From Phanerodontia chrysosporium (taxonomy: Eukaryota > Basidiomycota > Agaricomycetes > Polyporales > Phanerochaetaceae): a stretch of DNA of 64,000 bases. Numbering within the stretch: the stretch's first letter is position 1; the number at the start of each line of letters is the position of its first letter. The notes below the pieces were generated by a model. The model saw only the letters and a program-made list of their open reading frames with translations. It ran no database searches and was not told the DNA's origin. Shown here in pieces: positions 33,289 to 44,297 of this stretch. A program made the position numbers and the translations under genes. Where the stretch lies: NCBI GenBank assembly GCA_001910725.1, contig MJGA01000009.1, forward strand, positions 372,001-436,000, given 5' to 3'.

Positions 33289-35460
33289 TCATCCAAGATC
33301 CATCGCGACCTCTTCTCTTGCCCGCGCTTTCCCCTTCTCTATACCATTAGTCCGTGGGCCCACTCCGTTCAATTGCGGTCGCTGGCCAGGTTTCGGCGGC
33401 GGACCGAGGCGTTCGAGCTCCTGCCGAACTTCGTCTTCGATACCCTCGTACACGCTGCTCTGCGGCAGCCCCATATCCTCCCCGGGTGCTCACGCTGCTT
33501 CTCCTCGAAGACAGCACCAATCTTGTCGACCCACTGCCGTCGCGTCAGAACGAGATGCTTCAGCTGGTCGGGAACGTTCAGGTGCAGATCCTCGTCCTGC
33601 AGCAACCCGAGTGCAGCGGGCGAGGGAGCTGGAAGCGCAGTGCCGTTCGGTGTCGTGGCTATTCCATTCGGTTCCGGCTTCTTCTTTTTCTTGTGCGACT
33701 TCGGGTTCTCTTTCTTCTGCAGCTTGTTGTACTGGTGGGTGATGTTCTTGTCCAACGATTCGCGCAGTTCGACATATTCCTGATAGGCGAGGCGATCGCG
33801 TGCAATGGCGGCAAGACGGGCCCGTCGAACCTTGTTGGTCGCGACAACTTTGCGCAGCTCTGCCTGAGCGTGGCGAAGGGCTGTCGCGATAGGATCGTCG
33901 ACAGCCTCAGAGAAGTCAGGCTGGCAGACAACATTAGCTCGACATGCATCATGATAACTCTCGTCTGACTTACCAGCTCGTCCAGGAGCTTGTGGAATCG
34001 CATAACGTTCTTCACGCGCTCCTCGAGATCATGAACATTCATCTTATCTCGAGCCGCCTGTGCGGCGGCGCCATTCGTTCCTGGACGGCCTTCCATAGCC
34101 TCCTCTGCAGCTTTCACACCCTTCCACTCGGTGGCGTTCTGCAGCGGGATCATGGCACTGACCAAACGTTCTGTTAATGGCCCATGTCCTCGCTCTTCGG
34201 TGACTAGATCCGTCTCCTGAAGTTGCGATGGCTCCCATTTGGGTAAAGGCGCCGTAGAATTTGAGCCTGGCAACGTGACGCCTGAGCGGACAGCAGCTGT
34301 GCCGGGTAGGGGAAACCCGTAATGCGCCATATCCTCCTCTTCCCATACCTCTGAGTAGTGTCGTCCTAGCTTGGGCATAACGAATGGCTCTACTTCGTCA
34401 TGGGTATATTCCAAAAAGCCGATATCTTCCTCCTTTATTGGCCGGAGATAGGGCTCAATGCTGGTGTAGTAAGTCGTTGCGGTCACCTGATTGTTCGGCG
34501 GCTTCGCCTTGCTGAAGTCCTCATGTACCTCGATTGGTTTACTAGGACCTGGTGGTGGTGGAGGGGGTATCGGAGGACGAGTAGGAAGAAGGGGTATCTG
34601 TGCGGGAAGGGAGAAGTCTGGCCCGACTTGGACCTGCTCAGAGGTCAATGGCGCTCCTTCATGCAGTAGCTTGCGGCAGTATGCTTACCTTGCTATGAGA
34701 ATGAGAGGAAACGCTAGGGAATTTCGAAGCTTTGGGCGGCGGAGGATGTGGGTGCGTATGCTGGGGCACAGGCGTGGTTTTCCGGTGCTTTACGGGCTCT
34801 GCACTAGTTCAGACCTCGCGGCTGATATATGAATTTTTAAATCGTACCCGATTCAGCTTCACTATCGTCCTCTCTCTTTCTCTTCTTTTTCTTCTTTTTG
34901 GCGTCGTCGACCAGACTTGTTCAATACGCGTGAGCTCAGGGATCTAGACGTGGTCGCGGTAATCAACGTACGCTTTCCGAGGCTCATGCGGCGGCGAGGA
35001 GACACGAGATTGCGCGACACTCGCAGCGACAGAGGGTAATCTAGACTTCAGCAAGGCCGGCGGTGGCGCGGTGAGCCTTTTGTCCTCGTTAGGGAGCGGA
35101 GTGGCTGTTTACCGCCACAGAAACATGCGCGGTAATGATACGCGACCACAGAGTCGTGCAATTGAGCAATAGATTCGGATGGCAAGCGTAGGGTACGCAC
35201 ATCCACGTTCCTTCTTGACCTTCTCTATCGCTTTGCCCTTTCCCTTCTCCCTCTCTTTAATCGTTTGAACGACTCTTGTATTGTTATGAGATCATCGCCT
35301 GCTTTCTTCATCCGCTCGAGCGTCCGTTGCCTCATGAGCCTCAGTTCAGTCTGCAAGGCCTCCAGATCCTCAATTGGCGGCAACGCATCGGTAGGACTCT
35401 TGATGAGAGACGAACGTAGCGGGGGCAGAGGTGGGAAGGGTGTCACGCGAACGCCATGGC
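33289..35460 (-). CDS. ada3: Transcriptional adaptor ADA3/NGG1 (several frame breaks)
   Basis: Subunit of the ADA/SAGA histone acetyltransferase module. The N-terminal part (VRVTPFPPLPPLRSSLIKSP, then LQTELRLMRQRTLERMKKAG) gives a coiled coil. The diagnostic core is EDIGFLEYTHDEVEPFVMPK followed by LGRHYSEVWEEED. The C-terminus continues across intron 33921-33973 to KVRRARLAAIARDRLAYQEY and KKKKKPEPNG, ending GKARAREEVAMDLG at 33289. Four lesions are seen: a one-base loss at plus 35256-35258 (FKRLK then EREKGKGK), an in-frame TAG at plus 34944-34946 (YRDHV / IPELTRIEQVW), a shift near 34907-34912 before the Lys-rich block, and a one-base loss in CCCC at 33469-33472 (GRIWG / LPQSSVYEG). The 5' boundary is unclear; the frame is open to beyond 35600. 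Introns near 34640-34690 and 34800-34850 are inferred. Confidence 0.78.
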
Positions 35461-35788
35461 CAGAACTAGCGGTCAAGACCGCGAGAAAAGCACAAGAGTA
35501 ATAGTATACAGATCTGAGTGGCGTCCAGACTCGTCCGACGGCCCAGATGGCCCAAGTGCTAGCCGCAGTGCCTCGGGTATGTCGTGGTCGGTGTGCAAGA
35601 TACGAAGCGCCTGTATGGCGGGAATTGCTTAATACTGCAATGGGTCGCTGTTTTCTCACGGTTAGTTATCTTGAAGTGGTGTACGTTCTCACGCTTGGCG
35701 CACACTGGCGCCCACAACTCCCGCCTCCCGCCACCGCCTCCGCCTGCTCTGAGACTTGCTCTCCGCCGATGTGCGACATAGCCCTACG

Positions 35789-36867
35789 ATGCGACGTTTC
35801 CTCTTGCTCTGCGCCATTCTAGCTTTTGTTCATCTCAGCGAGTCGTCTTCTGGAGACCGTGCCCAAGTATACATCGACTGCGTTGCGTCGTGCAGCTCAC
35901 GACTTTGCGGCACTTCGTATCCCTCCCTGCCTCTCGCTCTTCGCCTCACGCAATGGACCTGCAAGGACGACTGCAAATACCAGTGCATGCATGCGATAAC
36001 AGATGCCGCTGCGTCTAGTGGGGGCAAGATTCACCAGTACCACGGCAAGTGGCCCTTTTGGCGATTCGCGGGCATGCAGGAGCCTGCATCGGTCGTGTTC
36101 TCGCTCCTCAACATGATCTGTCACATCCGAGGAGCTATGGAAGTTAGAAGAAGAATACCAGATCAACATCCTATGAAGCGCTACTACCTCGTCTTCGCTG
36201 CGGTTAGCGTGAACGCTTGGGTCTGGTCCTCTGTCTTTCATACGCGAGGTCCGCCCCTTTCTGCGAGCTTCTGGGAGTTGTATCTGACGACGAACGCGCC
36301 TCGGCTATATCAGACCTGCCAACCACCGAGAAGCTAGACTACTTCTCAGCGGCCCTTGCCATCTTGTACGCCCTCTTTTACACGGTGGTCAGGCTGTACC
36401 ATCTGTACCCTCTACCAACGCGTACCTCGCAAGCGCAATTCGCTCCCAGCCTAACGTACTATGTATGGCCAATCTTGTGCTCTTGCGCATACTTCGGCCA
36501 TGTCACCTACCTCTCCGTCCTCCCTCGCTTTGATTATACGTATAACATGGCCTTCAATCTCGCAGTCGGCATGACGCACAACATGCTGTGGTTGCTCTAC
36601 TCATTTCCGGCCTCTTTATCCTGTTTCAGACGCTTTCCAAGGCGCCCTAGAAGCTATCGGCCGAAGTATGCCTCGAAGGCCGCCTTATTCGTCCTGCTGA
36701 CCACAGCAGCAACATCGCTGGAACTTCTCGACTTTCCACCGTGGTTCAGGACAATAGACGCCCATTCACTTTGGCATCTCGCCACCGTTCCGATAGCAGT
36801 CTTTTGGTACGGTTTCCTCATCGAAGACGCTTTGGATGATGGTTGGAAGGTTGGTAAGCAGGAGTAG
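35789..36867 (+). CDS. per1: GPI-remodelling protein PER1/PGAP3
   Basis: ER/Golgi membrane hydrolase that removes the sn-2 acyl chain from GPI anchors. It starts MRRFLLLCAILAFVHLSESS (signal peptide), followed by the Cys-rich lumenal part CVASCSSRLCG and WTCKDDCKYQCMH. HQYHGKWPFWRF and the block NAWVWSSVFHTRDLPTTEKL, split by the intron 36249-36313, are conserved in the family, as is the later AVGMTHNMLWLLYS and HSLWHLATVP. Seven membrane spans are expected. The intron donor is GTCCGC, unlike the usual GTRNGT, but it is the only donor that preserves the conserved HTRD junction. Transcribed divergently from ADA3. Length is normal (about 335 residues) and no lesions are seen. Confidence 0.9.
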
Positions 36868-37396
36868 GTAACGTATCGTTTCTCTGATGTGCTGACGGGT
36901 GCTGACGAACAATCAAAGGCTCATCGCATGATAATGTGACCCGTCCTTCAACCTTTCTGAGGGCATCCGTTTCGCCACGCAAAATCATCAGACTGGTACG
37001 CAATCTAGAACTACCTCTGGGTCTGTCGCTGACAGGTTTTGCGTTGTTTAGCCGATGACCGAACTCGTCTTCAACGAGCATGTAGCTGTCGATGTCGGTC
37101 CTGCCATTAAATTATGCTGTGAACTCTCTGCAATCCAATAGAGGACTGACTGAACCATTTGCTGCATGACCCTTTGGTCTCGTGAGCATCCGTGAGCTTG
37201 TTCTTTTTATTCTTCTCTGATTGGTCGAGGAATCCAACGTGCCCATGACGGATTCGGGCGCTTCCGCCCGATCTATGCTATGGGCGCTTGCGCAGAGGAG
37301 TCTTTTCCTCTTCTTTTCTCCTCCGTCGTTCCCTTGCTCGTCGCTTTTCTACCATACACTCGCTCTTTTATGCTCTAATAGTTCTTGAATACAACC
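36868..37396. promoter_or_regulatory. PRPP synthetase upstream region with CT-rich block
   Basis: 529 bp between PER1 and the PRS start. From about 37300 to 37380 the plus strand is strongly pyrimidine-rich (ctcttcttttctcctccg type), a common core-promoter and transcription-start signature of strongly expressed fungal housekeeping genes. No other gene is visible. Confidence 0.5.
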
Positions 37397-38734
37397 ATGC
37401 TGCACGGAAACTCTGTTAGACTCCTCACGGGTGAGTATTAGTGTCTCCGGACACCCCGGACGTCCTGGAGCTGACACCACCGCAGGGAACAGTCACCCCG
37501 AGCTCGCCCAAGCAGTGGCCGAGCGGTGAGCTGAACCTTCCTTGAGGCAGCACCCGGCTAGGGAACCTGTCATTCACCTGCGTTTCTCTTACCCTCCCAT
37601 GCAGACTCAACGTCCTCCTCACCCCCTGCACCGTCAAAAAGTTCTCCAATGGGGAAATCAACGTCAAGATCTCCGAGTCCATCCGTGACGAGGACGTCTT
37701 CATCATCCAGTCTGGCTGCAGCGACGTGAACGACAACCTCATGGAGCTGCTCATCCTCATCTCCGCCTGCAAGGGTGCTTCCGCACGCCGCATCACAGCT
37801 GTCATCCCCTGCTACCCCTACGCCAGGATGGACAAGAAGGACAAGTCCAGGGCTCCCATCACTGCGAAGCTCGTCGCAAACATGCTGGCCGTCGCCGGCT
37901 GCGACCATGTCATTACTATGGACTTGCACGCTAGCCAGATTCAGGGTTTCTTCGACTTCCCCGTGGACAACCTCTATTCCGAGCCGCTTATGATCTCGTA
38001 CATCAAGCGCAACATCCCTAACTGGAAGAACAGCATCATTGTCAGTCCTGACGCGGGCGGCGCGAAGCGGTGAGTCGTACGCATCTTGTGTCGGGGGATG
38101 CTTCGAGGCTAAGGTTATCCCCAGCGTCACCGCTATCGCGGACAAGCTCGGCATTGAGTTTGCTCTCATTCACAGACAGAGGGCGAACAAGAATGCCATC
38201 TCCCAGGAGGAGAAAATGGACGTTCTGGTCGGAGATGTGCGCGACAAGGTGCGTCTGTCCTCAAATAGTAACCGAAGCACTCGACTCAGGGGAAACAGGT
38301 TGCCATCCTCGTTGACGACATGATCGACACCGGCAAGACCCTTACTCTTGCTACTCAGACGCTGCAGGAACACGGCGCGAAAGAAATCTACGCTCTTGTC
38401 TCGCACGGTTCGTTCTCAAGTAACGTACTTTGCTCGCCTTGCCTGACGCAATAACATAGGTCTCCTATCTGAATTGAACATGGCGAAGATAGAGGCTCTG
38501 CCGATCAAGCAGCTTGTGGTACGTAACGAAATTTCGATCAGCATGCTCTCTTCTGAGACGCTACTTCTGTAGGTCACCAACACTATACCCCAAAAGACTC
38601 ACGAGGAGAGCTGCTCCAAGCTGGTCACTATAGACATCAGTCCGACGATCGCAGAGAGTATTCGCCGCACTCACAACGGCGAAAGTATCAGCTTACTCTT
38701 CGGCGACTGGACTCAAGGAAATGGTGTATATTAA
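37397..38734 (+). CDS. prs: Ribose-phosphate pyrophosphokinase (PRPP synthetase)
   Basis: Transfers pyrophosphate from ATP to ribose 5-phosphate; cytosolic, feeds purine, pyrimidine, His and Trp synthesis. Seven exons with introns 37431-37485, 37526-37604, 38070-38124, 38249-38298, 38408-38459 and 38519-38572, all restoring frame. Family features: [20 protein letters not shown] at the N-terminus, [62 protein letters not shown] and the PRPP-binding loop [20 protein letters not shown]. Ends [19 protein letters not shown]. Length about 320 residues, normal for the family. Intact. Confidence 0.95.
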
Positions 38735-39112
38735 ACTACTGGAATCACTTGTATCGATGAAATTTTGTACGTGGGCTCGCATGGATCGTTGTTCAGCTTA
38801 GCCTCCTTTAGATCACAACCCTTGCCCCGTACGTATCTCAACAATGTACATTACCCGCACTCAACAACGACCGCTCTGCACACATTTTGACGACTCGGGG
38901 TGTGTATGCTACGCTTCATCTTTTCGGCATCCGGCGACCATCACTGCCCTTTGTGGGAACTTACCAAGTGTATGCAAGGTCTTGACACGCTTCTGAGAAG
39001 AACACCCCATGTAAGTGTCTGTCGACCCGCCAATTCTCACCGCGCCTTCTATGGCCATCACTTGTGCCCACAGGTGCTCCGATGCTCTGGCCGGATATAA
39101 ACATGGCTGGTA
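38735..39112. other. Intergenic, no gene seen
   Basis: 378 bp; 3' flank of PRS and promoter of the DUF6593 gene. Nothing else recognised. Confidence 0.5.
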
Positions 39113-39872
39113 GTGACCCTCTATCGCGCCTGCGGTGCATCCTCAAGCAAGATGCCATTACCTACCAAGTCCTCCTCATCCCGGCCCCAGAAGCTGATGC
39201 TGACGACGACGAGCCTGCGGAACGTCGTGCTCTCGAACAAGTCGGACGTGATCTACTACGAGGTCGTCACGCCCAAGTGGCAGCGCGACCGCACGACGAT
39301 CAGCCGGCTCGACCCCAACACGCGTCAGTTCGACGTCATTGGCGAGGTGAAGAACGACGGCCGCGGCAAAGCGGAGGAGGTCCGCCTCTACGGCGGCGCG
39401 CTCACACCCGCAAGTCGCTTTCTCGAGGGCGACGCCGAGCCGGATCCGGCGGGAATGAAGTGAGTAGTCTTCGGCTCGTTCTCTCAGAGGGGCTGATGTC
39501 CGGCGCCCCAGACGTGCTGCGTTCCGGGGTAAGGATGGGAAGAAGTACATCTGGCGGGCAAACAAAAAACAACTCGAGGTTCGTCTGTATCTCAAGTCGA
39601 CTCGGCTTCTCTCCCTCACTCCTGATCTCCTAGCTCGTGCGAGAAGATATGCCGGAGGATAAGCCTGTCGCTGTGTATCATCGAGAAAAGCGACATATGT
39701 CATTACTTAGAATGTCCCAGCATCCATACCTGGAGGTTGACACGGCCGCAATGGACACTTTGGACTCTCTGATTGGTATGTGATGTTTCGCTTGACGGAA
39801 GTCACCCTCCTGATGCCTCTACTAGTGTCTTTCCTGCTCGTTGAAAGGCGCAGAAGGGATGGTCGACTCTAA
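39113..39872 (+). CDS. DUF6593 domain protein
   Basis: Basidiomycete-specific family of unknown function. Four exons: introns 39460-39511, then one between KKQLE and LVREDMPEDKPVAVYHREKR (donor GTTCGT, about 39577-39632), and one between DSLI and VSFLLVERRRRDGRL (about 39777-39826). Recognisable text: LRNVVLSNKSDVIYYEVVTP, KWQRDRTTISRLD, FDVIGEV, YIWRANKKQLELV and a C-terminal PYLEVDTAAMDTLDSLIVSF. About 200 residues, no signal peptide. A start at the second methionine (MPLPTKSSSS, about 39152) is possible. Intact frames throughout. Confidence 0.75.
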
Positions 39873-41022
39873 TATTTGGGAGCGCTATAGTCTCGATACA
39901 TTCTTACGGCCGCTAGGCAATACATGGTTAATCTATAATTGTGCCAGAGCGGCTGCTTTGCCTGTCATTAGTATGGAGTCAAGGTCGCTGGCCTGACAGG
40001 GACGTAGGGATAATCTTGCGTGTGTGGCAGCTTTCATAGCCACCACGATGTCCGCGTGGCGTCTCTAACTAGACACTTCAAAAGTTAGCATCTTCAAGAC
40101 CGATACAAGGGCACCTTGTCGTCCATACTTACATGTACACCTCCGTCCGTTTGAAACGCTACACTTGAGATCCAATTTTACTTGAAGATGATCCCTCGGG
40201 ATGGCATAGGAAGTCGCACGTGGTACTCGCGTGGCCCTTCGAGGGCCTGATTCTGGGTTGGACTTCGGGTTGGACGTTCCTCTGGAGACGGACCTCGACG
40301 TCGAATAAGCACATGCTGGCTTGCTTGCTTCAACCAATGCCCGGGATTACTTGAATAGACCTCGACGGGCGCATCCAAGATATGTTTACGGTGCCGATAA
40401 CGGAACGCAGCGTACGTGCGCCATTTATGCGCGTGAATGACACGCCGAAACAGACTCACAAGGTTATGTGAAGCACAGATTCCTCCTCTCCTCCGAAAAC
40501 GCTTCCGAAGCGTCGCTCCCTTAGGGCTTCAAAGCGCATCGGACTTCCCTCGACATATTACTTGCAATCATGATCAGCAACGACGGGCCGGCGTGTGGGC
40601 CAGCTGACGTCTACGACCACTGCTCACGCTGAGCCTCCATGCGTGACCCTGGTACTCTTTCTGCTGTACAGGCACGTCAATCAAGCGACCCACGCTTTGC
40701 CGAGTGCTTGTCGGATGCCGAGGTTCGTGAGGGCTCGAATCCATCACCCTGGTGCGCCCGGTCGTACCTCTCCCACTCGCATATTTTGCTCATGGCTCCG
40801 TTAGACGTAGGGAAAGATGAAACATCACACATGACATTTCGATTCTGTTACGTTTTGCGAATGCCCTGTGGATACGACGGCGCTGAGAGTTGTATGCCGA
40901 GCGCATTCTTGGCGGCCGCCCCCGAGCTTCCGACTACATCATATCCTTTGCTTATATCCCCCCTCTGGGAGACGCTCCCTTCGTCTCGGACTCCCACCTC
41001 GAGCTCTTGGCGCCGCCTGGCT
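39873..41022. other. Intergenic / upstream of Mg transporter copy 2
   Basis: About 1.15 kb. The transporter frame is open leftward to 40639 (with methionines at 40792 and 40894), so part may be coding. A tRNA-like fragment near 40715-40760 was considered and rejected. Nothing else is supported. Confidence 0.4.
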
Positions 41023-42902
41023 ATGCATGAAGCTGACTGTACGGACGCTGATGCCGACGCCGAGCCCCCGCTAGAGCTTACTGCGTTTGAATGCGGCAAG
41101 CTTGAACACGAACACCAAGAGCATACTGCAGTGCTGGATATCTTGTGGGAACATGACGAAGAGTGCGCTGACGACGATGCCCACGCTACCTTGCTTCGCT
41201 CGAGAGAACGCTCTCGCTCGCCGACGCCTAGCAGCGCATGGCGCGACGCGTTGCGTATTGTTACCGAGGTACGCCGTTTAGGCCTAAGACTACGACTCTG
41301 ACTTATGCCATTACCAGACGGGCCCAACGTTGCTTCTCACGACCATAGGGCTTCTCTTCACAGGAGAGCTTCTAAATGAGATATCGGTACGCACGGCAAC
41401 ACTTGTCTTATTTCTGTCGTCGCTCACGTCTAGAGTAGCACTGGAGAGCCATGTCAGAAATTGACGAGCTCATCATGATAATCCCGGTGATTCTAAACCT
41501 GAAAGGCAACCTGGAGATGAACCTGTCCGCCCGACTGGGAACGGCAGCGAACATTGGCGAGCTCGATAAGCCGTCTGCACGGCGCAGCATTGTCCTGGGC
41601 AACTTGTCCTTGTTACAAGTGCAGGCGACTATAGTCTCTTTTGTGGCCGCACTCATGGCGTTCGCTCTTGGAAGAGCCTTGCCGTCGCAGCAAGCAGGAG
41701 CTGCTGACGCACCCGGCTTGGATCTGGCTGTCCTCGCGAATGGCACGTCGACCCTACGTGACCGCGGTCGCCGCGAGCCTCTCAGGCAACCGAGAGGACC
41801 GGGTGGGCTCAACGAGTGCGTATGTTCCCGACGATCCAGAGTACGCAAAGCTAAAACGTGTCTAGATTCGTAGTGACAGCGTCCTCGTCTATGCTCTCGA
41901 CTTGCCTATCAAGTGGGCTATTAGGGTGCTTTATGTGCGGTCTTGTCCTTTTGTGCCGGAAGATAGGAGTAGACCCAGGTGAGCCATCACCGGCTGCCTT
42001 GTTCTGGAGTATGCTGACGCCATGCGTCATGCAGACAACATTGCGCCCCCGGTCGCCGCCTGCCTTGGCGATCTCGTCCCTCTTGTGCTCCTTGGCGTGG
42101 TCTCGGCGGTCAACATACGCTGTATGCACACGCCTTTGCCGCTCTTGATCATGCTGGCCCTCGTGGTTGCTGCCGTCTGCTGGGTGATGATCACTCGCCG
42201 CAATGACCACGTCGGACATCTCCTCTGGCAGGGCTGGCTTCCGCTGTTCGTCGCTATGGTCATCAGCTGCGCAGCCGGGATGGTTCTGGACATATATGTC
42301 GGTCAATATGAGGGCTTCGCAGTACTTGCGATACTTATCAGCGGTTAGTACATCTTGGTTTGCGACTGAACAAGTGCTCACAACTTAGAATTTTCACCAG
42401 GACTTCCCGGAAATGTCGGCTCCATCGTAGTATCACGATTGTCAACTGCTCTTCATGCGAACGAGAGCTTGGCAGACTCGCTTCCCTCTACCTCAACGGA
42501 CACCTTTGTCGAGTCATCATCAAGACAAACAGCGCATTCGCGCCTCGTGAAGCTCACTCTACTTGCGGTCACCTTTCCCATCGAGGTCGCGTTCCTCGTG
42601 ACGTTGCGCGCTGTAGGGTGGCTGCGCGTGCCGTTCGTCTTTCTGATAGTCTCGGTCGTATTCTTCGGCATCGCTGTATGTAGCCAACTCTTGTGCATGG
42701 CACCGCCTAACCTCGTCCGCAGGTGGTTCTGTCACTCTACCTCGCTGAGGCCATCACGAGCCTCTTGTGGAAACATGGCCTCGATCCAGATATATACGCA
42801 CTTCCGCTGCACTCTGCCGTTGTCGATCTTATGGGACTCCTCCTCCTCGTTATATGCTTCGAAGCAGTTTCGTACATCGGGTACCGGTGCAGACTGGCGT
42901 AG
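41023..42902 (+). CDS. SLC41/MgtE-type magnesium transporter, copy 2
   Basis: Paralogue of 28766-30726 in inverted orientation. Acidic N-terminus, then TGPTLLLTTIGLLFTGELLN, MSEIDELIMIIPVILNLKGN followed by LEMNLSARLGTAANIGELDK, ALRNVVLGNL-equivalent SIVLGNLSLLQVQATIVSF, and in the second repeat GWLPLFVAMVISCAAGMVLD, GNVGSIVVSRLSTALHANES, LLAVTFPIEVAFLVTLRAVG. The last intron starts GTATGTAGCC after FFGIA and ends TCCGCAG before VVLSLYLAEAITSLLWKHGL; the protein ends EAVSYIGYRCRLA. Intron positions match copy 1 where both can be read (before TGPT and before HWRAMSE), showing gene duplication. Start at 41023 (MHEADCTDADAD) is chosen by length match with copy 1. Intact. Confidence 0.84.
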
Positions 42903-43113
42903 ATAGCCTGATGTAGAGTGATATACGTCCCACTCGACGCACGCTGCTCGAAGTCGCGTCCTGCCAAGCCAGCTGTTTCACATAACTAGTTATTGTACAT
43001 CGTCGGTTACGTGCGATTCATGATAGATCCTATCTGAAACCTGTCCTCTGTGCGCGATCATGTTGAACAGAATTGGGCAGCGGTAACACGAGTTGCATAC
43101 CTTTCTTAGGTCG

Positions 43114-43930
43114 TCACACTCTGCAAATGATTTCGCCGTGCACCATTGTCATCCAACCATCTTGGTCCGCCTCCCACGTCTTCCAGGTCTGCGAGATGTG
43201 CTCGAGGTCCTCTTGGGTGGCGAGCCCGTGATTGATAGCGCTGGGCGCAAAGTTGGACTTGAGAGTACGCTCAGCCCATAGTCCGCCCCACCACGCTCGC
43301 TCTTCGGGAGTGTGGTAACACCAGGTCCCCGCGCTGCATGCCACCTTCGCAGGGTCGAACCCAGCCTCGCGTGCCCACACGTGCAGACGGCGACCGGCGT
43401 CGGGCGTGCCGCCGTTCGCGCGGGCGACGCGCAGGTACAGGGCGAGCCAGCGGTCCATGCCGCGCTCTCGGGCCACCAGCCCGTCGCGCGGAAGTCGACG
43501 TCGCGCACGGCGACGATGCCCCCGGGGCGCGCGACGCGCCGCATCTCGCGCAGCGCCTGCACGGGTCCGCGATGTGCTGCAGCACCTGGTGCGCGTGCAC
43601 GACGTCGAAGGACGCGTCCGCGAACGGCAGCGCGTGCGCGTCGCCCGCCGCGAAGGTGATGTTCGAGATGCTCTGCCCCGCAGCGTGTGCGCGCGCGTTC
43701 TCGAGGACGCCGGCGGCGCTGTCGAGCGCAGTGACGTGGCCTTGCGGGACGTACGTCGCCAGGTCGGCAGAGATGGTGCCAGGTCCGCAGCCGACATCGA
43801 GGATAGACATGTCAGGCTTCAGGTGTGGGAGGAGATACGCGGCTGAATTGGCTGCAGTGCGCCAGGAGTGCGAGCGCAGGACAGCCTCACTGTGCCCGTG
43901 TGTATATGTCGCTTCCTTGACTGCAGACAT
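43114..43930 (-). CDS. UbiE-like SAM methyltransferase (two frame breaks)
   Basis: Start at 43930 (MSAVKEATYTHGHSEAVLRS). Motif I is SILDVGCGPGTISADLATYV, motif II HVTALDSAAGVLENARAHA, then ITFAAGDAHALPF and FDVVHAHQVLQHIADP, as in fungal UMTA/UbiE-type enzymes acting on small molecules. The frame breaks after HIADP (plus about 43561-43564): VQALREMRRVARPGGIVAVR is one frame over. It breaks again after FRATGWWPES (plus about 43462-43464) before RGMDRWLALYLRVARANGG. Each needs one extra base in a GC-rich stretch. The C-terminus is normal (EDLEHISQTWKTWEADQDGW). A TATATA element lies about 115 bp upstream of the ATG. Single uninterrupted exon apart from the breaks. Confidence 0.75.
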
Positions 43931-44297
43931 CTCGTCCTGTGACAACGGCAGTGAGCAACATAACTGCAACCATTCGTTCAAGAGATCGCTGGGCCGCACC
44001 TGTTTGCACCGCTGGGTCGTAGAGTAGCGACGAGTCACGGCTGGCCCTATATGAATGGCGCTCGAGTCGAGTCAAACTTGCCGCTCGGCCGATAGCAGTC
44101 GAGTCTTATGTACAGCGTTTAGGGTGAATACCGCACAGGGCTCAGCTCTGCGCTTGGACGTTGGATATCTCGTGTATTATTACATGACAATGATGCTGGT
44201 GTTAAAAATACATTCGTACTGTTATCTCATAAACGGCCACGAACACGATTCTCCGCCTGCACACCTGTGCACTGCCAGTGTGCATCGACGGCCCGCG

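Noticed and set aside
40715..40760. tRNA-like 3' half (GCTCGAATCC followed by CATCACC)
   Set aside because: No matching 5' acceptor (GGTGATG) upstream and the would-be T stem does not pair over five bases; no full cloverleaf on either strand.
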